Shown here one piece after another: positions 28,205 to 36,826 of a stretch of 64,000 bases of DNA. The DNA lies in NCBI RefSeq assembly GCF_009649075.1, contig NZ_CP045737.1, positions 2,604,001 through 2,668,000 on the forward strand. Direction: 5' to 3'. A program made the position numbers and the translations under genes. The DNA is from Aeromicrobium yanjiei (GTDB lineage Bacteria; Actinomycetota; Actinomycetes; Propionibacteriales; Nocardioidaceae). A model generated the notes under the pieces. It ran no database searches and was not told where the DNA came from. It saw nothing but the letters and a program-made list of their open reading frames with translations. Within the stretch, counting starts at the first letter, position 1, and every line of letters begins with the position of its first letter.

Positions 28205-29868
28205 ACGGCGTCGATCCGGTCGCCCTCGTCGTCTTCTTGTTCTTCTTCCTGCTCGTCACCGTGCTGGGATTCCTCGCCGCCCGCTGGCGCAAGGTCGGCG
28301 AGCTCGACAACCTCGACCAGTGGGGCCTCGGCGGCCGCAGCTTCGGCACGTTCGTGGCGTGGTTCCTGATCGGGGGCGACATCTACACCGCGTACACGTT
28401 CATCGCGGTTCCGGCCACGCTGTACGCGGGAAGCGTCACCGGCTTCTTCGCGGTGCCCTACACGATCATCCTGTACCCGATCATCTTCATCTTCCTGCCG
28501 CGACTCTGGTCGGTCTCGCACCGGCGGTCGTACGTCACGCCCGCCGACTTCGTCCAGGGCCGGTTCGACTCCCGCGCCCTCGCGCTGGTCATCGCGTTCA
28601 CCGGCATCCTGGCGACGCTGCCCTACATCGCGCTGCAGCTCGTGGGCATCCAGGCAGTGCTCGACGTGATGGGGCTCGGCGGCGGCGAGGACGCAGGCTG
28701 GTTCCGCAAGGACCTGCCGCTGTTCATCGCATTCGCCCTGCTCGCGGCCTACACGTACTCGTCGGGGCTCCGGGCGCCTGCGCTGATCGCGTTCGTCAAG
28801 GACACGCTGATCTATCTCGTCATCATCGTCGCGGTCATCTACCTGCCGACACAGCTGGGCGGCTGGAGTGGCATCTTCGACTCCGCCGAGAAGGCCTTCA
28901 GCTCGTTCAACACCGACAACGCCGACGCGATCGCGAGCGGCGAGGCGACCCCCAAGGGCCTCATCCCCGGCATGGGCGTCTCCCAGTGGGCGTACGCCTC
29001 GCTGTCGCTCGGCTCGGCACTCGCGCTGTTCATGTATCCGCACTCGGTGACCGCGGTGCTGTCGACCAAGAACCGCAACATCATCCGGCGCAACGCCGCG
29101 CTGCTGCCGGCGTACTCCTTCCTGTTGGGCCTGCTGGCACTGCTCGGCATCGCCGCGATCGCCGCCGGCATCCAGGTCAAGAACCCGCAGCTCGCGATCC
29201 CCCAGCTGTTCGAGCAGGAGTTCAGCCCGTGGTTCGCCGGCGTCGCGTTCGCGGCCATCGCGATCGGCGCGTTCGTGCCTGCGGCGATCATGTCGATCGC
29301 CGCGGCCAACCTCTGGACCCGCAACGTCTACAAGGCGTTCATCAACCCCGACGCCACCGATGCGCAGGAGGCCAAGCAGAGCAAGCTCGCGTCCCTGCTG
29401 GTCAAGTTCGGCGCCCTCGTCTTCGTTCTTGCTCTGCCCAACGAGTTCGCGATCAACCTGCAGCTCCTCGGCGGCATCTGGATCCTGCAGACGCTGCCGT
29501 CGATCGTCGTCGGTCTCTACACCCGCTGGCTCCACCGCTACGCGCTCCTGGCAGGGTGGGCGGTCGGGATGATCTGGGGCACCTTCGCGGCCTACAACAA
29601 GCCGGTCGTGGGCAAGCCCGACTCGCACTTCGGCGGCTCGGTCGGTCCGCTCGAGGTCTTCGGCATCGAGATCAGCGAGAACCTGATCTACTTCGGCGTC
29701 ACCGCGCTCGTGCTCAACCTGCTGGTCGCAGTGCTCGGCACGTTCGTGTGTCGTGCGCTGCATGTCGGTGCGGGCACCGACGAGACGCGCCCGCGTGACT
29801 ACCTCGTGGACGCCGGTGATCCCCACGTCGCCGACGTGCTCGACCCGATCGCGACGCCGAAGCGCTGA
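28201..29868 (+). CDS. mctP: Monocarboxylate uptake permease MctP (SSS family)
   Basis: A 555-residue sodium:solute symporter with about 13 membrane helices. The early NLDQWGLGGRSFGTFVAWFL, the GGDIYTAYTFIAVPA and the SRTVYKAFINPDAT-like loop (NLWTRNVYKAFINPDAT) are typical of MctP, which imports lactate, pyruvate and related monocarboxylates. Coupled by ATGA to its DUF3311 partner. The next gene is convergent, five bases away. Confidence 0.88.
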   Translation: MNGVDPVALVVFLFFFLLVTVLGFLAARWRKVGELDNLDQWGLGGRSFGTFVAWFLIGGDIYTAYTFIAVPATLYAGSVTGFFAVPYTIILYPIIFIFLPRLWSVSHRRSYVTPADFVQGRFDSRALALVIAFTGILATLPYIALQLVGIQAVLDVMGLGGGEDAGWFRKDLPLFIAFALLAAYTYSSGLRAPALIAFVKDTLIYLVIIVAVIYLPTQLGGWSGIFDSAEKAFSSFNTDNADAIASGEATPKGLIPGMGVSQWAYASLSLGSALALFMYPHSVTAVLSTKNRNIIRRNAALLPAYSFLLGLLALLGIAAIAAGIQVKNPQLAIPQLFEQEFSPWFAGVAFAAIAIGAFVPAAIMSIAAANLWTRNVYKAFINPDATDAQEAKQSKLASLLVKFGALVFVLALPNEFAINLQLLGGIWILQTLPSIVVGLYTRWLHRYALLAGWAVGMIWGTFAAYNKPVVGKPDSHFGGSVGPLEVFGIEISENLIYFGVTALVLNLLVAVLGTFVCRALHVGAGTDETRPRDYLVDAGDPHVADVLDPIATPKR

Positions 29869-29872
29869 GAGG

Positions 29873-30043
29873 TCAGCTGATCGGACGGGCCTCGTCGACG
29901 AGCATCACCGGGATGTCCTTGCGGACCGGGTACGCCAGCGCGCAGGCGTTGCACACCAGCTCGCTCGCCTCGTCGTCGACGAACAGCGTCGCGCGGCACT
30001 GCGGGCACACGAGGATCTCGAGCAGGGCGGGATCAAGGTTCAT
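29873..30043 (-). CDS. Trm112-like zinc-ribbon protein
   Basis: A 56-residue protein too short for routine ORF lists. It reads [16 protein letters not shown], then [20 protein letters not shown], giving two CxxC pairs that would bind zinc. Trm112 family proteins partner methyltransferases; in Actinomycetes a copy sits next to manB, as here. TAGGCT lies six bases before the ATG with no Shine-Dalgarno site, so it is probably leaderless. Confidence 0.88.
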   Translation of the reverse strand: MNLDPALLEILVCPQCRATLFVDDEASELVCNACALAYPVRKDIPVMLVDEARPIS

Positions 30044-30049
30044 GGGTGC

Positions 30050-30055
30050 AGCCTA
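30050..30055 (-). promoter_or_regulatory. Putative -10 box of the leaderless Trm112-like gene
   Basis: TAGGCT on the minus strand, six bases before the ATG at 30043. Confidence 0.5.
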
Positions 30056-30106
30056 TGGCCTGGAAGCGTGCCAGGCTCACGAGGCTTCGCGCTGACGTTC
30101 GCCCGC

Positions 30107-31471
30107 TCAGTCTCCGCGGATGACCGCGAGGACGTCATCGCGCACGCGCGCCATCGTCTCCTCGTCGTCACCCTCGACGTTGAGACGCAGGAGCGGCTCG
30201 GTGTTGGAGGCCCGGACGTTGAACCACCAGGTGTCCGCGGTGACCGTCAGGCCGTCCATCGTGTCCTGGTCGTGGTCGGCGTACGCCTTCGTGAGCTCGG
30301 CCAGGATCGCGGGACCGTCCTCGACGGTGCTGTTGATCTCGCCGGACGCGACATAGCGCTCGTACTGCGCCATCAGCTCGGACACCGTGCCCTCGGTCTC
30401 GGCGAGCGCGGCCATGACGTGCAGGGCCGCGATCATGCCGGAGTCGGCGAGGAAGAAGTCCTTGAAGTAGAAGTGCCCCGAGTGCTCGCCACCGAAGACC
30501 GCGCCGGTGCGCGCCATCTCGGCCTTGATCAGCGAGTGCCCCACCGGCGTACGGACCGCGGTGCCGCCGTTCTCGGTGATGATCTCCGGCACGGCCTTGG
30601 ACGTGATGACGTTGTGCAGGATCGTCGCGCCAGGCGTGGTCAGGAGCGCCCGGTGGGCGATGAGCGCCGTGATGGCCGAGGGCGAGACGACCTCACCGCG
30701 CTCGTCGATCACGAAGCAGCGGTCGGCGTCGCCGTCGAAGGCCAGACCGATGTCGGCGCTGGTCTCGCGGACCTTGGCCTGCAGGTCGACCAAGGTCGAG
30801 TGGTCCAGCGGGTTGGCGTCGTGGTTCGGGAAGGTGCCGTCGAGCTCGAAGTACATGGGGTGGAGCTGGACGTCGAGCGAGGCGAAGACCGAGGGCACGG
30901 TGTGCCCGGCCATGCCGTTGCCCGCGTCGGCCACGACCTTGAGCCGGCGGCCGGCCGGGACGGGCACGATCTTGTGGAGGTACTCCGCGTAGCGGCTGAG
31001 GGCGTCGCTCTCCTCGTAGGAACCCGTCGGCTCGGGCAGCTCGGTGCGGGTCAGCAGCTCGGTGGCCTTCTCGGCGATGTCCGAGAGCCCGGTGTCGTAG
31101 CCGATCGGCTTGGCGCCCGCGCGGCACAGCTTGATGCCGTTGTACGCCGCCGGGTTGTGGCTCGCGGTGATCATCGCTCCGGGGAGGTCGAGGTCGCCCG
31201 AGGCGAAGTAGAGCAGGTCGGTCGATGCCAGGCCGATGCTGATGACGTTGCCGCCCTGGGCGCGCACGCCGTCGGAGAACGCCTCGACGAGCAGGGGCGA
31301 GGTGTCACGCATGTCGTGACCGATCACCACGGTGCCGCGGCCGCCGTCCACACCGGTCTCGAGCGCGAATGCCTCGCCGAGGGCGCGGGTCAGCACGGGG
31401 TCGAGCTGCTCGGGCGAGCGGCCGCGCACGTCGTACGCCTTGACCACCTGCTCCAGACGGGGATCGATCAC
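30107..31471 (-). CDS. manB: Phosphomannomutase/phosphoglucomutase
   Basis: A 454-residue alpha-D-phosphohexomutase. The phosphoserine loop is TASHNPAAYNGIK, the magnesium loop DGDADRCF, the sugar loop GGEHSGHFYF, and the phosphate-binding loop RASNTEPLLRLN. It interconverts mannose-6-P and mannose-1-P for GDP-mannose, needed for the mannosyl lipids and glycoproteins implied by the glycosyltransferases of this window. Start overlaps the DUF3499 stop by four bases. Confidence 0.95.
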   Translation of the reverse strand: MIDPRLEQVVKAYDVRGRSPEQLDPVLTRALGEAFALETGVDGGRGTVVIGHDMRDTSPLLVEAFSDGVRAQGGNVISIGLASTDLLYFASGDLDLPGAMITASHNPAAYNGIKLCRAGAKPIGYDTGLSDIAEKATELLTRTELPEPTGSYEESDALSRYAEYLHKIVPVPAGRRLKVVADAGNGMAGHTVPSVFASLDVQLHPMYFELDGTFPNHDANPLDHSTLVDLQAKVRETSADIGLAFDGDADRCFVIDERGEVVSPSAITALIAHRALLTTPGATILHNVITSKAVPEIITENGGTAVRTPVGHSLIKAEMARTGAVFGGEHSGHFYFKDFFLADSGMIAALHVMAALAETEGTVSELMAQYERYVASGEINSTVEDGPAILAELTKAYADHDQDTMDGLTVTADTWWFNVRASNTEPLLRLNVEGDDEETMARVRDDVLAVIRGD

Positions 31472-31797
31472 GAATCAGGCCTCACGAGTCGAAGGGACGG
31501 CGGACCGTCAGAGATGGTGGTGGGCGTGCGCCCCGCCTCGCGGACCGCATCGGCCAGCGCGAGCAGGTCGTCGTGCGACGGCGCGGACGCCGTCGGGTCC
31601 GGAGCCAGGCGAAGGACGTTCCACCCCTGCGGGGCGGACATCCTCTGCGAGTGCTCGGCGCACAGGTCGTACGTGTGCGGCTCGGCGTAGGTCGCGAGCG
31701 GGCCCAGCACGGCGGTCTGGTCCGCGTAGACGTACGTCAGCGTCGCCACTGCTGTCTGGGAGCACGCAGATCGCGTGCAGCGTCGAACGGTTGCCAC
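31468..31797 (-). CDS. DUF3499-family zinc-ribbon-like protein
   Basis: A 109-residue protein with RRCTRSACSQTAVATLTYVYADQTAVLGPL and DLCAEHSQRM; the cysteines and His could bind a metal. In mycobacteria the homologue lies between manB and a metallopeptidase-family gene, as here. Function unknown. The start is GTG, with TAACCT six bases before it; manB probably depends on this leaderless transcript. Confidence 0.88.
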   Translation of the reverse strand: MATVRRCTRSACSQTAVATLTYVYADQTAVLGPLATYAEPHTYDLCAEHSQRMSAPQGWNVLRLAPDPTASAPSHDDLLALADAVREAGRTPTTISDGPPSLRLVRPDS

Positions 31798-31803
31798 GAG
31801 GTG

Positions 31804-31809
31804 AGGTTA
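31804..31809 (-). promoter_or_regulatory. Putative -10 box of the leaderless DUF3499-manB operon
   Basis: TAACCT on the minus strand followed by six bases and the GTG at 31797. Confidence 0.5.
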
Positions 31810-31833
31810 GTCCCCGGGCGGCGCGGATCGCGT

Positions 31834-31839
31834 TAGGCT
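31834..31839 (+). promoter_or_regulatory. Putative -10 box of the leaderless metallopeptidase-family gene
   Basis: TAGGCT, six bases before the ATG at 31846. It is divergent from the DUF3499 promoter, only 24 bases away. Confidence 0.5.
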
Positions 31840-31845
31840 CACCGC

Positions 31846-32292
31846 ATGGATCATCTCGGCGGCATCGTGACGGGTCCGCGACCCGGCCGCATGCGGGATC
31901 GACGCGGTCGTGGGCCGCGCGGCCCGATGGCGCTCCCGGGGCCGTTGTCGCCGCGCAGCGTCCCGGCCCACCGCTCGCCGCGTGAGGCGTTCCACCTGCT
32001 GGTCAGCGACATCGTCGAGGCACTCGAGCCCCACTTCACGGTCGAGCCCGACCACGTCGAGATCCGGTTCGACGAGGCTCCGCTCCTGCCGCCGGAATGG
32101 ACCGACGAGGTGCCGTTGGGCATCGTCGTGACCATCCCCGAGGGGCACCGGGTCGTGCTGTTCCGCATCCCGATCGCGCAGCGGTGCGGGACGACCGAGG
32201 AGCTCGAGGAGCTCACCTGGTCGGTCGTGCTCGATCGCCTCGCCGAGGTCTGGCACATGTCCCCCGACGATCTCGACCCGCGACCGCGCTGA
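31846..32292 (+). CDS. Metallopeptidase-family (minimal zincin-like) protein lacking HExxH
   Basis: A 148-residue protein with an Arg/Pro-rich 45-residue head and a conserved body (VEIRFDEAPLLPPEWTDEVPLG, GHRVVLFRIPIAQRCGTTEELEELTWSVVLDRLAEVW, read in parts). The position divergent from DUF3499-manB and the FRxPI/RC-EL pattern fit the actinobacterial metallopeptidase family. Where relatives have HExxH, this protein has LDRLA, so no zinc-protease chemistry is expected. Function unknown. Confidence 0.7.
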   Translation: MDHLGGIVTGPRPGRMRDRRGRGPRGPMALPGPLSPRSVPAHRSPREAFHLLVSDIVEALEPHFTVEPDHVEIRFDEAPLLPPEWTDEVPLGIVVTIPEGHRVVLFRIPIAQRCGTTEELEELTWSVVLDRLAEVWHMSPDDLDPRPR

Positions 32293-32293
32293 G

Positions 32294-33637
32294 TCAGCCG
32301 ACCGGTCGCACCTGCGGCGCCGGCGTGGTGACGGGGGCCGGCCGCAGCGCCAACGAGCTGATGCCGTCACCGTCGACGTACGTGGCCGCCGCGACGATGC
32401 GGCCCGTGGGCCTCAGCACGGCGTACGCCACCCCTCTGGTCGCGACCGTGACCCCGCGGGTCGTGCCACCTGTGACCTTGGCGCGGCGGGACCCGACCGG
32501 GCGCATCGCGGCGTCGAACGTCTCGATGACCACAGACGCGTCCTTGTCCGGCGCGGTCAGCAGCAGACGCGGGGGCTCGACATCGGTGCCGACGTCGACC
32601 GGGACCACGGTGGGCCCGGTCAGGACCGAGCCCGCCTCGGCGTACGCGTAGTCCTCCTCGCCCGGCGACATGCGCACGGTCGCGGCCACGGGCTTGTCGG
32701 ACGTCACCCGCAACGCCTGCTCCCCCTCCCCGGCCGACGCCGGCACGGTGACGAGGCGCAGGGCGCCGGGTGCGACCCGCAGCTGCTCGAGACCGGCGGG
32801 GGTGAACGTCGAGCGTCGGCCGATGACCTTCACGTCGACGCGGGCGGTGGAGCTGCCCGGGTTGAGCAGCAGGAGGGTCCGTCCCCCCGATGCCTTCACC
32901 AGGCCTGCGACGACCTGGTCGCGGCCCGGCGGGCGGGTGGCGGTGACCGGCTCGGTCCCGCTCGAGGACGCCGTGGAGGTGTCGTTCGCGACGACCGCCA
33001 CCGAGCCCCTCGTCCGGCGCACGTGGACCGCGAGCTCGGGCTCGGCCGCCGCGAGCGTGTCGACCCGGATGCGTCGCACCGAGAACGGCTCGATGACGAC
33101 CCCCTGGGTGTCGACCGCGTCGATCCGGCCCTTGGGGCCCCACAGCGTCAGGTCGATCGAGGCGGTCGAGTCGGCCAGGTTGGTCAGGATCAGGGTCGAG
33201 AAGTGCTCATCGCCCGAGCCGAGCCCGAGCAGCCAGGCGTCGTCGACGATGCCGGGGCACGAGCCGACGACGAGACCACCGCCTCCGCTCGCGGGCGCGG
33301 TGCCGGCGAAGTAGCCGACGGCCCCCGATCGGCGTCCGTCCTGCTGCACGATCACGCCGGGACCGTCGACCACGTCGCTCTGCCAGGCGCCGGCGTCACC
33401 CAGGGCGTCGACCGCCTCACGGCCGGGCAGGACCCTGGCGGTGCGTGACGAGCCCGCCGAGACCTGTCCCGCGGTGACGTCGATGACCGAGCCGGCCGGG
33501 CACGCGTACGTCGTCTGGCTGACCGGGACCGAGCTGGGCGGACGGGTCTGCTCGTCGTCGTCCGACGGGACCACGGCCGCCAGGACGACGAGCAGGACCG
33601 CGACCAGGGGCAGCGAGAGGGCCTTGAGATGGCTCAT
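32294..33637 (-). CDS. DUF5719-family membrane-anchored protein
   Basis: A 447-residue protein with one N-terminal membrane segment (ALSLPLVAVLLVVLAAVVPS) and an extracytoplasmic, all-beta, Ser/Thr/Val-rich body of repeated domains. It matches DUF5719, found beside a large GT2 in Nocardioidaceae-like genomes. I chose the ATG at 33637 because it overlaps the glycosyltransferase stop (ATGA) and directly precedes the hydrophobic helix. It may be a partner or a glycosylation target of that enzyme. Confidence 0.8.
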   Translation of the reverse strand: MSHLKALSLPLVAVLLVVLAAVVPSDDDEQTRPPSSVPVSQTTYACPAGSVIDVTAGQVSAGSSRTARVLPGREAVDALGDAGAWQSDVVDGPGVIVQQDGRRSGAVGYFAGTAPASGGGGLVVGSCPGIVDDAWLLGLGSGDEHFSTLILTNLADSTASIDLTLWGPKGRIDAVDTQGVVIEPFSVRRIRVDTLAAAEPELAVHVRRTRGSVAVVANDTSTASSSGTEPVTATRPPGRDQVVAGLVKASGGRTLLLLNPGSSTARVDVKVIGRRSTFTPAGLEQLRVAPGALRLVTVPASAGEGEQALRVTSDKPVAATVRMSPGEEDYAYAEAGSVLTGPTVVPVDVGTDVEPPRLLLTAPDKDASVVIETFDAAMRPVGSRRAKVTGGTTRGVTVATRGVAYAVLRPTGRIVAAATYVDGDGISSLALRPAPVTTPAPQVRPVG

Positions 33638-36420
33638 GCTGTCGTGTCCTCCTCGGTCGTCACTGACGCGGGCCCGGTCCGCCGGCGCACCGGGAGGGTC
33701 AGCACGATCGCGATCAGCCAGGCGAGCACCTGCAGGCCCGTCAGCAGCACGTGCCACAGCGGCGCCGACACCTGCTCGCGCTCCGGGTCGCCCGTCACGG
33801 TCCAGACCCGGGAGCCTGGCTCGTCGCTGCCGGACGGGGAGAGGTACGCCGCGGCGTCGATGCGTCGCGCCAGCTCGTCGTCGGCCCGCGGGGCGTAGAT
33901 CGCGTCGATCCCGAACGAGCTGAGCGCCTGGACGTCCTCGCCCGCCGACTGGGCGAGCAGGCGGCGCACCGTCGCGCTCAGCCGGCTCGTGTCCGAGGCG
34001 GAGGGGGTCAGGGCCTCCTGGCCGAGGAACGGCCCCTCACCGGTCACGACGCGGTAGTCGACGCCGTCCTGGACGCTGCCGGTCAGCACCAGGGTGCTGC
34101 CCGGGCGCTCGGCGAGGTAGACCGGCACCGTGTCCGGGCGCTCGTCGTCGAGCGGGTCGCCGGAGCCCTGGACGACCCAGACCACTCCCGCGCCGACCGG
34201 CAGCAGGAGGGCCGCCACGACGCCCGCCGCGAGCGCCGGTCGCGGCCACGACGACGCGGCCGGGACGGCGAGGAGGACCGCGGTGGCCAGGCCGCCGAGC
34301 CACAGCGCGGTCGGCACGCCCACCCAGGGAACGATGTCCGCGGGGCCTGCGGGGGTCGAGTAGGTCACGAGGGTCCCGGCCAGGGCGACGCCGAGACCGA
34401 GGAGGGCTCCGATCCAGGCGAGCTGGACGCCCGTACGGGTGCTGCGCGGCACGAGCGCGAGGACCGCGAGCACGATGAGGCCGACCGAGAGCCAGCCCGG
34501 CACGTGGCCCTCGCCGGTGCGGCCCAGCACGACGTCCTGGATCGTGGCGGCTCCCGGGAGGGGATAGCCGGCCTCCCACCACATGCGCCACGGCCGGGCG
34601 GCACGCTGCACCAACCACGGGCCGAGCAGGACGATCGCCGCGCCGAGCGCGATCACGAGCGCACGACCGGCACGCCGCCCCGTCAGCGCGAGGACGACGA
34701 GGGCACCCAGGCCGAGCACGAGGGAGATCGGGGCGAAGGCTGCGGCGAGAGCGATCCAGATGCCGAGCCGCAGACCGAGCTGCCAGCCGGGCCGGACCGC
34801 GAGCTGCCACGCGGTGTTGACCACGATCGGCAGGATGATCAGCGCGACCACGGTGCCGATGCGTCCGTCCGAGACTGCACCCGTGGCCAGCACGATCAGC
34901 CCGTACGACACGGCCCACACGATGCGGGGACCACGGTGCGGGCTGAGCAGACGGCCGAGGCGGTGGGCGGTCAGCGCCGCGAGCGGCACCGCGAACACCA
35001 TGAACGCCGTGACGACGAGCCCGGGGGCGAACCAGACCGGCGTCGACACGACCGCTAGCGGCAGCGCGAACAACGGCGGCAGGGACGTGCTCGGGAGCCC
35101 GACGTCGTGGCTCCGCTCGAACAGCAGCTGCCACCAGCCGCCTGCGGTGTCGGGTGCGGGCGGCAGCGCACCACCGTTGAGGCCGCCGCTGAGCAGTCCC
35201 CGGCCGGCCAGCACCGACAGCACCACGAGCACCAGGACGACCGTGAACCACGGCCTGCGCACGAGCAGCGACGGCCCGTCGTCGAGGTCGACCGCATCGT
35301 CGGGCGCCTGCTCGACCACCGTCGAGCGTCGGCCCACCGTGGCGACCGCCTCAGGCTTGACCAGGCTGGTCACGGTGTGGCGCACCACGTCCAGGCCGTG
35401 CTGGTAGGGCAACCAGAAGGGAGCGAAGAGATCGCGGATCTCGCGCTGGGGCCGGCGTGCCGTGCGGGCGCGGCGTCGACGGGCGCGGGCCAGCCGCACG
35501 GGATGCACGTACGCCGAGCGCACCGCGAGGAGCTCGTCGCTCGCGGCCTCGGGGTCCTTGCCGATGATCAGTCCGATGACGCGGAGCAGCGATCCGAAGA
35601 ACAGCCGGACGTACTGCCACAGGAAACGCGGCATCGGGGTGTTGGCGAGCTGGGTGTGGAGCGCGGCCCTGCGCCGCTCCCACGGCGGGACGTCGCCGGC
35701 GGTGCGGGGCCGGGTGCCGCGGCGGGTGGACTCGGCGTGGAAGATCACGGCCGCGGGCGCCGTGACCGTGCGGTAGCCGGCCCGCGCGAGGCGCCAGCCG
35801 AAGTCGATGTCGTCGAAGTACATCGGGAGCTCGGGGTCCAGGCCGTCCAGCTCGAGCCACACGTCGCGACGCACCAGCATGCCGGCGGTGTTGACCGCGA
35901 GGACGTCGCGCGGCCGGTCGTGCTGGCCCGCATCGGGCTCACCCGTCTCCAGGCCCGTCTCCCGCGCACCCGTGCCCGTGACGGTCAGCCCCACCTCGAG
36001 GAGCCGGCGCAGCGAGGGCCACTCGCGGATCTTGGGACCCACCGCCCCGATGTCGGGGGCGGACGTCGCAGTGTCGAGCAGGCCCGACAGCGTCCCCGGC
36101 AGCACCGAGGCGTCATCGTGCAGGAGCCAGATCCAGTCGGTCTCGGGCATGTCGCGCAGAGCGAGGCGCACGGCGTCGCCGAAGCCCGTGCCGGAGGGGG
36201 CGTACGTGATGCGGTCCGCGCCGAAGGAGTCCCGCAGCAGATCGGCGCTGCCGTCGGTCGAGGCGACGTCGACGACGCGCCAGTGCGACGGCGCATAGGT
36301 CATGTCGCTGAAGGAGGCCAGCACCTGGGGCAGCCACCGGGCGCCGTTGTGGGACACGAGCACCGCGCCGACCGAGGGCGGATCGTCGTGCCAAGGGCGC
36401 GTCGCTTCAGTCCCGTCCAC
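33634..36420 (-). CDS. Large GT2 glycosyltransferase with membrane C-terminus
   Basis: A 928-residue protein. Residues 15-250 form a cytoplasmic GT2 domain (AVLVSHNGARWLPQVL; LLHDDASVLPG as the metal/nucleotide site; MYFDDIDFGWRLARAGYR). Residues 330-928 contain about 12 membrane segments and an outer loop, similar to actinobacterial envelope mannosyl- or galactofuranosyltransferases. The start is GTG, with TAGAGT eight bases upstream. Likely role: extension of a wall or lipoglycan polymer; the sugar is not readable from the sequence. Confidence 0.85.
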   Translation of the reverse strand: MDGTEATRPWHDDPPSVGAVLVSHNGARWLPQVLASFSDMTYAPSHWRVVDVASTDGSADLLRDSFGADRITYAPSGTGFGDAVRLALRDMPETDWIWLLHDDASVLPGTLSGLLDTATSAPDIGAVGPKIREWPSLRRLLEVGLTVTGTGARETGLETGEPDAGQHDRPRDVLAVNTAGMLVRRDVWLELDGLDPELPMYFDDIDFGWRLARAGYRTVTAPAAVIFHAESTRRGTRPRTAGDVPPWERRRAALHTQLANTPMPRFLWQYVRLFFGSLLRVIGLIIGKDPEAASDELLAVRSAYVHPVRLARARRRRARTARRPQREIRDLFAPFWLPYQHGLDVVRHTVTSLVKPEAVATVGRRSTVVEQAPDDAVDLDDGPSLLVRRPWFTVVLVLVVLSVLAGRGLLSGGLNGGALPPAPDTAGGWWQLLFERSHDVGLPSTSLPPLFALPLAVVSTPVWFAPGLVVTAFMVFAVPLAALTAHRLGRLLSPHRGPRIVWAVSYGLIVLATGAVSDGRIGTVVALIILPIVVNTAWQLAVRPGWQLGLRLGIWIALAAAFAPISLVLGLGALVVLALTGRRAGRALVIALGAAIVLLGPWLVQRAARPWRMWWEAGYPLPGAATIQDVVLGRTGEGHVPGWLSVGLIVLAVLALVPRSTRTGVQLAWIGALLGLGVALAGTLVTYSTPAGPADIVPWVGVPTALWLGGLATAVLLAVPAASSWPRPALAAGVVAALLLPVGAGVVWVVQGSGDPLDDERPDTVPVYLAERPGSTLVLTGSVQDGVDYRVVTGEGPFLGQEALTPSASDTSRLSATVRRLLAQSAGEDVQALSSFGIDAIYAPRADDELARRIDAAAYLSPSGSDEPGSRVWTVTGDPEREQVSAPLWHVLLTGLQVLAWLIAIVLTLPVRRRTGPASVTTEEDTTA

Positions 36421-36455
36421 GTAGATCGACTCTAGAGGACGGTGGAAGGGCGCGC

Positions 36456-36710
36456 TTAGGCCCGCTTCTTGAGCTTGCGCCGTTCACGCTCGGACAGACC
36501 GCCCCAGATGCCGAACCGCTCGTCGTGAGCCAGGGCGTACTCGAGGCACTCTCCTCGGACGTCGCACGTCAGGCAGACTCTCTTGGCCTCACGCGTCGAA
36601 CCGCCCTTCTCGGGGAAGAACGCCTCTGGGTCCGTCTGAGCGCAGAGCGCACGCTCCTGCCACATGAGTTCCTCATCGAGCTCTTGCAGCAGACCCAGAT
36701 CGAATGACAT
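36456..36710 (-). CDS. whiB2: WhiB-family iron-sulfur regulator, WhiB2 type
   Basis: An 84-residue WhiB protein with four cysteines for a [4Fe-4S] cluster (ALCAQTD, then CLTCDVRGEC) and the turn GIWGGLSERERRKLKKR. WhiB2/WhmD controls septation and division and acts with sigma A. I chose the ATG beginning MSFDLGLL. Its place divergent from an FbiA-like gene is the same as whiB2-fbiA in mycobacteria. Confidence 0.92.
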   Translation of the reverse strand: MSFDLGLLQELDEELMWQERALCAQTDPEAFFPEKGGSTREAKRVCLTCDVRGECLEYALAHDERFGIWGGLSERERRKLKKRA

Positions 36711-36814
36711 ACGTGGAATTACAGTCCTGTGGCCTCTCACATGTCAAGCCGAATGGCAAGATTCTCGGAATCCCCGGCGTGTCGCCCCCGTGCGGGACGC
36801 CCTCGGGAGCACGA

Positions 36815-36820
36815 CACAAT
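36815..36820 (+). promoter_or_regulatory. Putative -10 box of the FbiA-like gene
   Basis: CACAAT, six bases before the ATG at 36827, in the same position as the TANNNT boxes of other leaderless genes in the window. No -35 and no Shine-Dalgarno site. Confidence 0.35.
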
Positions 36821-36826
36821 GGTCGG

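Noticed and set aside
28123-29826. 567-codon minus-strand frame opposite mctP
   Set aside because: Shadow frame rich in Gln/Asp/Arg/Glu; the plus strand has a well-recognised symporter.
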